Source of the DNA: Hymenopellis radicata
Taxonomy: Eukaryota > Basidiomycota > Agaricomycetes > Agaricales > Physalacriaceae
Direction: 5' to 3'
Length of the DNA stretch: 64,000 nucleotides
NCBI GenBank assembly: GCA_015501595.1
Contig: JADNRX010000042.1
Location: forward strand, 124,001-188,000
Shown: positions 35,823 to 45,934 of the stretch, piece by piece
How the letters are laid out: every line of letters starts with the position of its first letter
How positions within the stretch are numbered: the first letter of the stretch is position 1
Position numbers and translations under genes: made by a program
The notes under the pieces: generated by a model
The model's input: only the letters and a program-made list of their open reading frames with translations
Databases searched by the model: none
Told to the model about the DNA's origin: nothing

Positions 35823-37170
35823 CTATTGTAGTTCGTCATTCGATGACTGCACATATCCTGATTTTCGACTCTTTGAATCCAACGGCGAGGCCGAGAATGA
35901 AGTATAGGCTGATCCCGAGGTCGTCTGGCGCCACCGCTGAAGCACCCTCGGAAGACGATTTTTCAACATGTCCTCCACGTCGGCGCCTGTATCGAGGCTC
36001 TCCAACGTGGGTGTATCCTTGGTTCGGTGCATAAGTAGTCGATCTACTTTCTCCCAATGTTCCTGTTTGACTTTCTGCGCGGCTGTCCCAGAAAATCGTA
36101 ATGTCAGTTTCGGGAGCAGTATACTCGATTGATCGTCCAAAGTTCCGCCAAGCCACTCCAGGAGGTTGTTCGACGCGTCTTCTTCGGCAACCTCCAGGAC
36201 AAGGGTTTCGGGGAGTCTCCCAGGCCAAGCAGACAACGGTTCGACTGTAGACAGAGGTGAGTCGAGGCAATGTAACGGGAAGCTTGAGGACTTACAACTG
36301 TCGAATGGCAGTCTACGCAGCAGAAGCACCCTGCACGCACCGATTTCCTCGAATAATGTAGGAAAGACCCAGACAACCGACGACGGATTTGAAATGCTCC
36401 CGATGTTGTTGCTTGCTAGGGTTATTATACCATCCAAAGCAACTACTCTGCTGATGGCACCTAGAAGTTTAGCATATACAAGTGGTATATCTGTGCATAG
36501 GGACATATCCAATGTACTAGTTGCATCTTGTCCGGCAAATGCGCATTGAAGTTCAACCCGATGACCACGCCTCCATCGAGGATTCATGAAGTGGAGATTG
36601 ACACTCCGCCATAATCTCATCGATGATTGTAGCCCTCCAGGAGTGGAGGAATCGAGCAGAGGCCCATCAACTTTGCCTATATCAAGTGTGATCGAGTGAT
36701 ATTGGGTAGCGGCCAAGGATTGGAGAAATGTCGCGAAGGCTTCGAAAGACTCGAAGACAGCGGACTTGAGCGCGACTTCAAGAGTAGAGTGTTGTTCGAA
36801 GGTGATCTGCGCCTGGCCCATATCAGACTCCCATTCTAAACCATCGCGGAACGTCGAAGGAGCAGCCGAGTCGCCAATGACGGACTCGACGTACATGGCG
36901 TCACTGTCAGAGACATTGGAGACTGTTCCGCGACACACAGCACCCGAGTAGCTCCTGCTAGAATGGGTCGAAGTCGAAGGTACAGGGAGGATATCATGGG
37001 AGGGCCTTCAAATAGAATGTTAGACTGTAGCGTTGCAGTGAACAGCAGTTAACGCACCGCTGAGTCTCATCTCCGGAGAGCGGCACAGGATCATGCAGGA
37101 TTGGCCTTAATGAAGGGGTGTAACTTCCGGATGATGGCGAGGACTGTTCGCGAGATGAGTCTGAAGACAT
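35823..37170 (-). CDS. Unknown intracellular protein, arm 1 copy
   Basis: Two exons: a short one from 37170 (MSSDSSREQSSPSSG..GDETQ) and a long one that joins at RPSHDILPVPSTSTHS and runs to the stop at 35823. The protein is about 430 residues. No signal peptide or TM helix is evident. The body reads like a degenerate F-box/LRR-type scaffold: alternating hydrophobic segments such as HSITLDIGKVDG, LWRSVNLHFMNPRWRRGHR and LPETLVLEVAEEDASNNLL. I find no F-box, so I do not assign a function. Tail to tail with DUF6535: the two stops are only ~50 bp apart. The arm 2 copy is also open throughout. Confidence 0.7.
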
Positions 37171-37472
37171 CGAAAATCATTTAAGGGGGTACGAACGGGA
37201 ACTTCAGGTCATTTATAAAGCAGCCCCCATTTGGCCTCCATAACGGATATTTGCATTGCATGCTTGCGAACACGAGGTGTGGAAGTCTCCATTTTCAAAA
37301 AAGCGAGATCTGTTTGACCGTGTTGACGCTTCCTGGCTGGAGGGTCCGTTTTGTGGCGCAGTGCAACCTTGGAAAGACTGTCACACGCGCGCAGCATGTG
37401 TACTAGAGTGTTCAAGTACATTACTCAATAGAAGGTACAACGCTGTGGGAAGCGGTCAGATATAAAGACACG

Positions 37473-38110
37473 TCATCGAGAAATGGACGCACAACAAGTG
37501 CTGTAGTCAGAATGCACCCCATCACCGATAGAACCGTCGCGACTATTGAAAGCGCCGACGTGTAAAAATAGATAAACCCGTGCCATGCGTTGAATGAAAA
37601 GGATGAAATGGAAGAGGGAATGAATCACTGGTACAAAGACGATATTCGAGTCACCGCCGAGAACAAGAGAGGTAGGCAATCACTGCGATCAGATCAAGAA
37701 CGTGTCAGTTCTGGATCTTCGACCGGCATCGGCCTCTATAAAACGGAAGGAAACAAGGATTAAATAGAGTTATGTAGGTGCCTGTAGACGCGGTTTTGCG
37801 ATTAGCGCCGGCGGCAAGAATAGAGTCCCTGCTAGTTTGTTCTTGATAAGTTTCTTGACCACAGTAATGTGGGGAGAGACAGGTGCCTGCCTCGCAACTG
37901 GACGTGCCATGGAATGGACAACAAGATCGGAGAGAACGGAAATGTTGATGGAGGCTCGAGAGCAGGGAAGCGCCGATGCGCACCTACAACAGCGCTGATG
38001 TCACAGTCTCTTGGCGACGAAAGAAGCATCCGGAGACGACTGCGGTTGAGGGAACCCATGTACCCCATTCGACCTTCTCTCGAGGTGATCTGTGGTTGAC
38101 TCGGATTCAT
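37473..38110 (-). CDS. Small unknown gene, arm 1 copy (boundaries uncertain)
   Basis: Exon 1 starts at 38110 (MNPSQPQITSREG..RLRMLLSSPRDCDISAVV). A splice at GTGCGC/CTCGAG joins SINISVLSDLVVHSMARPVA and ITVVKKLIKNKLAGTLFLPP, an open and plausible continuation. A later segment reads PTSLVLGGDSNIVFVPVIHS then LFHFILFIQRMARVYLFLHV, partly hydrophobic, ending near 37473. I could not find a clean join between the second and third parts. Compared with arm 2, this copy lacks 17 bp at about 37,668, so it may be broken. Confidence 0.4.
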
Positions 38111-38968
38111 CGGCGATCATAATCGTCCACCGCCTCCTTGTCTGCATGACATGAGGATGGCATGAGGTGAAGCCCTGTCATTCTCGGGGGCTTTCCCAGC
38201 CGCTTACTGATAGGTATCAAATGATGACGTGGCCTAGGGACCATCATTCTACATGTATATTCAATGTATATTCATTCCGTTCTAGCAATGAACGAACATT
38301 GCTCGATAACATGAAGCATATCGGAGCTTCTCCATCATTCTGTGTAGATTCATTCCGAACCACCATTACTCGATGGCCGTCCTTTCCTGAAGCATATCTG
38401 GACACTGTCATTTTCCATTTTTCAATGGACGACGGCCGCGCCTCAACTAGACTCTAACGGACACGCCGGTGGTTGATTGATGGCTTGAAGGTGCTCAATC
38501 TACTTTCTCGTTCCTTTCATCGCACTGAAAAACCTAACACCAGGCCCGAGTCTGAGACGGACTCCCGGAACGCCAGACAACGGATTTGCAACATTGCGCG
38601 GCACAGTAGTACTGCCCCGCCAGTTCGTTCTTGACACCCATCGTAATGTTACCCACATTTTCCCAGAGGCGGTTTCCCCCGATTCCTCTTAAACCCGCGT
38701 TCGCCCGAGGTCCCGCCATCATGACTTGCTTGAATTCAATTAGTACTGGGCTCCTTACTTTATTCAGTATTACTCGCAACGACGAGCGTTAGCGTTCATG
38801 CGAGCTCAGCCACAATTGATCTATACGAGTCCTTCTAGAAGACACTAGGCTCGGGCCGCTTGCCAGTGCCGGCATCAGGTTCGCTCTCTTGCCTTATCAC
38901 CATCGTGTGGTCAACCGACCTAATTATGTCGCAGATATCTTTGCGTCCCACCACCATATCGCCACAAA

Positions 38969-41900
38969 ATGGCTGTCGGACTTTTCCTGCCTTTTGTTGC
39001 GCTGGGAGCCGCTGCATCATCCCGTGTGTACTACTTCTCCTTCTCCGGAAACTGGTTGTGATCAGTTCTACTAGTGGCCCCACCAAAGTTCACAGCACTG
39101 CCGCTTGGGGAGATTCGACCGACGGCGTGGCTCTATGATCAAGTAAGGCACCTCTATCATCTATAGCATCTGTGCTAATAGACCTCAGCTTGTCGTCCAA
39201 ACCAATGGCGTCGCAGGGCACATGCACGAATTCTATGATTTGTGAGACGCGTTTGTTCTCGCCACTATCGAGCGTTCAATGCCTTTCAGGGTAAAGAATA
39301 CGGATTGGTGGGGAGGGGATTCTTATTATTCGTACCTAGAGGAAGGTGTGTCTTTATTTCTCACTCGACATGTTTTCTCGACTCACTGCGTTATAGCGGG
39401 AAGCTACTGGTTTGTACGTGTCGCACCGTCCTTGATATCCCTTGTCTGACATAGCGCAGAACGCCATGGTCCCGAACAGCGTTCTCGTAAACAACACGGA
39501 GCTCATCCTCAAGACCTACGACTTCCTCAACTACGTACTCGACCATCAAGACGAGACGGGTTGGCTAGGCCCGGAAGTTGGAACGGAGAAACCGCGGTTT
39601 TTGTGGGGTCGCTACCCCTTCTTCTTTGGCGCAATCCAGATGGTGGAAGTCGACCCTAGCTTGACGGACCGAGTCGTCAATGCAATGCATCGGTTTGTGA
39701 AGGTGGCGAACGAGATGTTGAGGAGAGGCGAAGGCGTCGATGATTGGGCCGCAACGCGATGGGAAGACTTTGTAATCGCTTTACAATGGTTCGTCTCTTT
39801 TGTTCTTGGTCAATGTCTCTAACCATTTGTCTAGGCTATACGACAATCACCCGAATGGGCAGGAAGAGCTTCTCGTGGATACGATGATTCGTCTGAAGTG
39901 GACCGGCGCTCCCTGGGAGAAGATCTTCGCCGAAGAGGTACAATCTCACCTAAAATAGTCATCCCTGGACTCAACGATAGCGTTCTAGTATTTCCCCACC
40001 GTCGCTGGTAAGCTCAGGATACGTTTCTCACCCGTTTGGGATCTCACCAGGCGTTGATTGGAAGTCGAGACCTTGGAGAACCCATTCGGACAAGAGCTCT
40101 TCGTACGTGCTCGGTCATCCTACGGTGATTCGCCACTTATGTCTCCAGTGGCACGGAGTGAACATGGCTGAAGGCATGAAAGCATTACCAGCCACTTACC
40201 GCTTCACCCATAACGTGTCTGGTACGTCCTTGTACACCCACTCCTTACGTTCATTGATTTAGTTTCTGTGAAGACTTGGACGCCGCAAGCAAAGGTTGGG
40301 ATCTTATGTTTCAATATCATGGGCGACCATCAGGTGCATTCGGCGCCGACGAGATGCTTTCCGGGTTGGCGGCAGCCAGAGGGTGAGATTTACTGTGTGT
40401 GCCAGCGAGACTTTCAGACTAACGTCCCTGTTCAGATCAGAATTGTGTCTGGTCGTGGTAAGATGATCAGTACACCCATCCACACAGAAGCTGAAACACT
40501 CCAACAGGAATTGATGTTCTCGTTCGTAGTCTCTCTTCAAGAACGACCGCGTCGGCGCTGATAGCAAAGTAGAGGATCGTACCTCTACCAGATCACCGGG
40601 ACTTCAAATATGCGGATCGAGTTCGTGTTGTATCATGGTCGGTTGGCTGGCACTCATGAAGACCAGGTTGAGCGGGTGACTTATAATGCTCTTCCTGCGA
40701 CGATCACATCAGGTCGGACTTTCGTCTCTACGTGCACTCGATGTTCGACTTACAGTTGCTAGATATGTGGGGCAGACAATATCTGCAGCAGCAAAACCAG
40801 ATAGCAGCTAAGAATATGACCCCGTACGTTACGCAGATCATCGTGTGATTATCACTCAGGCCTGACGCTTGACAGAAATCCTTTCCCGGAAGATGGGTAT
40901 GTTGGCTTCCTTCGCGTGGACAAGTTCCCTCAACATTGTTACGCGAGTGCAGGCCGGAGTCCAACATCTTTGGCTTAGAGCCTAATTATCCGTAAGCCTT
41001 GCAGCGCTCTTCCGCTACCTTAGGTCTTGATACAGTTTATAGGTGCTGTACTGTCAATTTCCCTCAAGGATGGCCGAAATTCATCACCAACGCGTTTGTC
41101 ACGACGCCGGATCGAGCGTCCCTCGTCCATGTTTATCTGGGACCATTCAATGTTTCGACTATTCTCGCAGGAGGTTCGCATATGCCTTGCGAGACCTATG
41201 GTCGACTGACCGGTCTCGTTGCAGACAACCATGTTACCGTACATGTAGAGACGCAATACCCGTTCGGTGATGTCCTAGTTACAACGGTGACTGCGACGAA
41301 GCCATTCAAGTACTATGTTCGCATTCCCAGCTGGGTCAGTGGTGGAACATTTGCTCTCGACGCCGAACAACCGGAGGCCTTGAAACCTTTGGAAGGTCTA
41401 CTGGGCATCTACATCAGACCTGGCAAGAGACGCATCACGCTCGCTCTGTCGTCGCCGATTTCGATAGGTATATTGTTCCTCTCTCTAGTCAAGATATGCT
41501 CTAATCTGCTGTAACAGAAAGTCGCCCTAACAATAGTGTCGCTATCCACAGAGGGCCGCTCAACTACGCATTCGACAGTGGGTACTGCATAACCTTTGCG
41601 ACCCATCGAAACTGACATCTCTTTTCTTCAGTTGAACGCACGGAAACCATCATCAAGACTGATCCTCGCGAGGCGCACGCAGTTGATCTCCAGCTCGATC
41701 CTGTCGGAGCATGGCAATATGCGATTGATCCTAGTACGGCGGAGTACCACTACGACTCGACATCCGAATTGAAAGTGCTGCCTTCGCCAATATGGGAGTC
41801 GGGACGTCCTCCCGTCAGCATCAGCGTCTTGGCCTGCCTCATCGACTGGCCGTTAGCTGGGGATATGTTCCCCGCGGACCCGCCCGAGAACCCCGAATGT

Positions 41901-42090
41901 GTGGGCGAAAAGAAGAGAATTGTTCTGACGCCGTACGGGGTAAGTCTATATGCACAGATGATGAGAGGTGCTGATGCTTCTTTGGTAGGCAACGAAGCTG
42001 AGGATAAGCGAGTTTCCGGTGTTTAAGAGCAAAGGCTTGCGAGGTAACGGTAGTTTTACCGATGACAAGCAAGCTCCTTTGCATGTATAG
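38969..42090 (+). pseudogene. GH127-like glycoside hydrolase (beta-L-arabinofuranosidase family), arm 1 copy with frameshift
   Basis: Secreted GH127-type enzyme (PF07944-like). About 20 exons. The signal peptide is MAVGLFLPFVALGAAASS. The N-terminal region is WLYDQLVVQTNGVAGHMHEF then TDWWGGDSYYSYLEEAGSYW. The (alpha/alpha) barrel has YVLDHQDETGWLGPE, DRVVNAMHRFVKVANEML and LFWHGVNMAEGMKALPATYR. The zinc/catalytic motifs are SELC (Glu..Cys) and the Cys-Cys pair in CCTVNFPQGW, matching the Zn-binding Glu/Cys set of GH127. A beta-sandwich region ends at the stop 42088-42090. At 40598-40600 this copy has GGG where arm 2 has GGGG, breaking YLYQITGDFKYADR before the Cys-Cys motif. Retaining the next intron (40621-40666, 46 nt) would restore the frame. 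It is a pseudogene unless the base is a sequencing error or the intron is retained. Confidence 0.7.
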
Positions 42091-42397
42091 TACTTAGAGT
42101 AGTTCCAATGCGAGTCGGTGTTGTCTCCCACCAGCGCACTTTGCTTAGAGCCCAGCGACCCCACGTGGGCGTTTCAAATATCCAATGACGCATCTTTCCG
42201 TCTTGTCCTTATACTTCGACTCGTATTCTGACTTTCTGCAAGTCGCAATCATCCATCACCTAAATTCCCAATAACTGAAGAAATTCAAGATAAACCCCAT
42301 AGAGAACTTTCTCCTTCACCGCCTGGAAACTTTTGATAGACAGGGAGTCTTGACAACTACCCTGCGTATAATCGCTGACATTAGCCTTCTTTCAGAC

Positions 42398-43312
42398 ATG
42401 GGCGCCAGTCAATCGTCAGAGGAGGTCGCTGCACCCGATGCCGACACGCACGACTATGTACCCACGGAAGAAGACATTAACCGCCTACGCAGTCTATTCT
42501 TTTCTGCCATCGATATTCCCGCCGAGCTCATCGAAATCATTCTCGACATGGCTGAATACTGGCCCTCCGTGCGCAGCGAACGTTTCCTCGACGTGGCAGT
42601 AAAGTCTGCACGAAGGGAAGGCAGCCCATATCCCACGGCAGAATGGTGCTACCTCGTATCGCCGCGTGTACCCTCCCATGCCAAGTTTGTGAAGGCGATC
42701 ACGATTCAGACGGAGAGCTGCGATCAAGGATGGGGCGGGGAGCCTGAACATCGTGGTAATGCCCTGTCTACTTAGACAGCGGCTAACGTACTGACCTATC
42801 TTTCATACAGGCACTTATAACGGGTCTTGGACGTGGTTTGAAGCGGCGATAATTCGTTCAGACGATGACAGTATTCCCTGGTGGGTTTCCGGAGTTGAGA
42901 GGAGCCTGCCCGTAGATCTCTACAGAGAAGGACTCGATCGGTCTGCAGCAGAGCGCAACGCCGCCCTGTCTTGCGAAGTACGGCTCCCTGATTTGGATCG
43001 TTCACGTTGGCATGTTTCCTCGAATCTGACGGCGGTGAAGAAGTACAAGGAGAACGTCGTGCACTGGACAGCAGAGGACCCAAAGGACATCGATAATGAT
43101 ATTCCTCCTGGTCACCGTCATGCTAGGGGTATATATGGAAGAGATGCAGATTTTGTTAATTTGATGCAGAGCGGTGATCGTGTAGCATTGCTTGTCATGA
43201 CCAAGGTGAGCGAGCCATGAATACAATTTGACTTTCCTGACGCAAAGCATAGTTTCCAATGTGGACGAACAATATCCGGCAGGCGTCCATAACTGTTCAC
43301 TACTCGATTTAG
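42398..43312 (+). CDS. Putatively N-myristoylated protein of unknown function, arm 1 copy
   Basis: Three exons: from ATG 42398 to the donor after EPEHRG (near 42,756), a long middle exon to about 43,205 ending VALLVMTK, and a short last exon FPMWTNNIRQASITVHYSI with stop 43310-43312. About 275 residues. MGASQSS fits the N-myristoylation consensus (Gly2, Ser6), suggesting membrane attachment. The segment AIDIPAELIEIILDMAEYWP resembles a short F-box-like helix. The second half contains DQGWGGEPEHRGTYNGSWTW, an aromatic beta-rich stretch. This family recurs in Agaricomycetes without assigned function. An upstream in-frame ATG (42350) would remove the myristoylation motif; I prefer 42398 because both arms keep it. 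Confidence 0.72.
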
Positions 43313-43820
43313 CGTGTACATCGTCGTGGAGGATTGGACTTTAGATTCCCACAATTGTACACTTCCTATGCTGGTACCCCTGTGCGTTTGGAATCGAAAC
43401 CGAAGAAGAAGATACAACTTGTCAGCGCCGTTTTGGTCGATTCTTCTTACAATTTGGCCCGCTTGCATTTTTCGTTCTTGGAAACGACCAGGTCCCGGCG
43501 CTATTGACGAGTAGGTTTCGCCCTTGGAATGTCACTGATTGGCCAACATTACCGACGATTTAATGTGTCCCACAAGAATAATGCTAACTGACAAGGTGAG
43601 AGGCGTCTACAGCTTCATGCAGTGCATTGCAAGTCCTTCTAGGGACTCGGGACAGGAGCTTTACGACCATCCCGCATACCTATCTATGCAACTTGTCGGC
43701 GTACCCATATCCCTGAACTCAAACCGGCAGTTTAAAACAAATGATGCATATTCAACTCGACTAATGGTAACAGCTCACTTGAGGAAACTCGTATTTTCAA
43801 CTCCTCACAGATCTCATCAT

Positions 43821-44619
43821 CTATGCGCAATTGAAGTAATCTCCCTCTATGACGCGCGGACACCCTGCAGTGTCTACAACGTTCACAGGTGAGTGTCATT
43901 CGCGAATTAGCATCGAGTTCACGTACCTTTATTCGTAGGACAATCCGCTGGATCGTCGCAGCACCTAATACACGCGCGCGGGCCTCGTGGCTCGACGAGC
44001 TCGACGTAGTGGTTGTACCTAAAATGACAAGGTCAGCAAAGGCGAAGGCGATACAGAACTGGGCGAACGCGACGTACCCAAGACAAACACTCCCTTGTGG
44101 ATTTCCCTGTCCATTGTATCCACCACTGGAATCGTACTGGCCGCCTGCGTCGCTTGGAATGAGTCGATCCAGCTCGCTCGAATTGATGCATCCTGTTACT
44201 ACAGAAACCGTTAGCCAAACTCTCCTCCAATGGCTGAACAGCAATCTACATTGAGTGTATCGTTTCCCGTTCTTGCCTGTTCCAGATTTGAATTCGACTT
44301 GGCCTTCTTGCCAAAAGTCGGCGGGGAGGTATCCCTGCTCGGGGTCTGTATGTCCGTGCGGTGAACAGTACGTCTGCATGCCGCCTGGATGCTCGCTGTC
44401 GCCGATTGATGTGTGCGCCGTACGCGGGACGATTAAACTGAATTGTTGAATAAGATGATGTCGCGGCGACGAGTGTGAGAGGTGACAAGCGTACCAAAAT
44501 TTGTCCACACTGGTGACATCCACGATATTGTCAGGCGCCGCACTCGGGCCTGCATAGGAGCTGGAAGTAACGGACAACAGCGCAAGAGCATAGATGGGAA
44601 ATTTGTGGAATGAGGACAT
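43821..44619 (-). CDS. Secreted cysteine-containing protein, arm 1 copy (intact)
   Basis: Small secreted protein, about 185 residues, five exons. The signal peptide is in MSSFHKFPIYALALLSVTSS. After the first intron comes LIVPRTAHTSIGDSEHPGGM, then TYCSPHGHTDPEQGYLPADF and WQEGQVEFKSGTGKNGKRYT. The next exons give QLTGCINSSELDRLIPSDAG, GGQYDSSGGYNGQGNP and CLGYNHYVELVEPRGPRACI. The C-terminus is a cysteine cluster (RCCDDPADCPTNK, then DTAGCPRVIEGDYFNCA). The pattern is that of an uncharacterised Agaricomycete secreted family; enzymatic activity is unknown. A TATA-like TTTAAAAG lies ~35 bp upstream (44654-44661) and is conserved in arm 2. Confidence 0.8.
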
Positions 44620-44955
44620 GTTGGGTGATGGCGAAGTCCTAATCTGACAAGGGCTTTTAAAGACGGACCAAGACGAGACTGTCTCGCGCTATCAGACCTG
44701 GACATGGCAAAGGGCTAGCTGCAAAAGGCGATGGAGTTCTGAATCGGTCGCTGAAGAAGTCCGTGGTGAACGAGACAGGTTCCACAAGGAGAACCATTAG
44801 ATGAACAAGTAGGCGCGTTAGGAGTAGTTTCTTTGCCCTTAGCAGTGAGACCGTGCGCGTTTGGAAGCCGATGGTGAAACTTTACGAGAGCTGTGTGGGG
44901 TGAGCTAAGAAGTCTTTCCTGAATACCCCTCCTACGTCAATGTGTGTTGGGCGAG

Positions 44956-45934
44956 GAATAGATGATGATTGACAGGGGGTCTTTCAGGCGCGCCGATTTC
45001 GGCTTGATGGTGACTCCCACGCCTTGTCCTTCTTCTACTACTTTCTTTTATTGTTGGAGCCTCTTGCGTAGAACGACATGTGCATGAAGGTACAAATCTA
45101 TTTGGTTCGTTTAACCAGCTGTTTCCTGATAGCCCGTTCCCAGATTGAGAATAATCCTCTCCTTCAGCGTTGTGCCGTCTTTCATATTCGTTCAGGTAAC
45201 TTTACAGGTTATAGCTATTCCTATGGAAACATACCCTTCGCCTCATTTATAGAACTGTCTTCCATTAACCCAGCCTTGACAGTCCTTGGGCGGGGAGCAT
45301 GCGCCGATCCGGTACTTCTTCTTCCAGGGTTCTTCTACTGTCAATTTCATATCGCGTTGTTAATTCATCATATGGCTTCTTCATCGCGAAGCCACACCCT
45401 CTGGTTCCGCGCTACCCAAAGCATTCGTTCTCTCCCCTCTAACTAACTGGATATTGCGAGCCATCCATCAATCAACCTGACTATTTCCTGTATGGCAGCC
45501 TCGAACTCGTGAGCTGCACGAAAACGTTACTTATCGCCAGGGTCTCGTGTGTTTGTTTGCTTTCTGTCTAGCCATTTCGGACCTCGACCTAGATCGCTCT
45601 ATGGACCATACAAGTGCTCAAGTCGGAGAAAACAAAGAAACAACGCGCCACCTACAGAACATGCCATGTTGTAGTTGCATGAGCCCGGCCCGACAAGAGT
45701 GCCACAGTTTAATTCAGCATTTCCCTCACCATTAATGAATTCTGAGCATGCCTTTGGAGATCATCATATATTCATAGCTGTATTAAGTACCTTCACATTT
45801 CATTAGTTGCTAATCTAACAGTCTATGCCAATATTACACACAGTTACAACACACAACAACAATACATAAATGCCAATGGTCAGTTCAACCGCTCCTTGGG
45901 TCCCACAGTCCTAATCCAAATCTCCCCAGGTCGA
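44956..45934. other. No supported gene (start of the unique spacer)
   Basis: Sequence similarity to arm 2 ends near 44,955. Frames at 45,078-45,735 show no motif. Confidence 0.45.

Larger units (their letters stand above)
34127..44955. repeat. Arm 1 of a large inverted duplication (at least 10.7 kb)
   Basis: Gene content, gene order and most intron sequences of this segment reappear in reverse orientation at 53,333-64,000. Matched landmarks: DUF6535 stop 35772 with 62350; unknown protein 37170-35823 with 60948-62280; GH127 start 38969 with 59100; MGASQ protein start 42398 with 55674; secreted protein ATG 44619 with 53649. Similarity fades near 44,955 on the inner side. The outer end is set by the window edge, not by loss of similarity. 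Confidence 0.92.
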
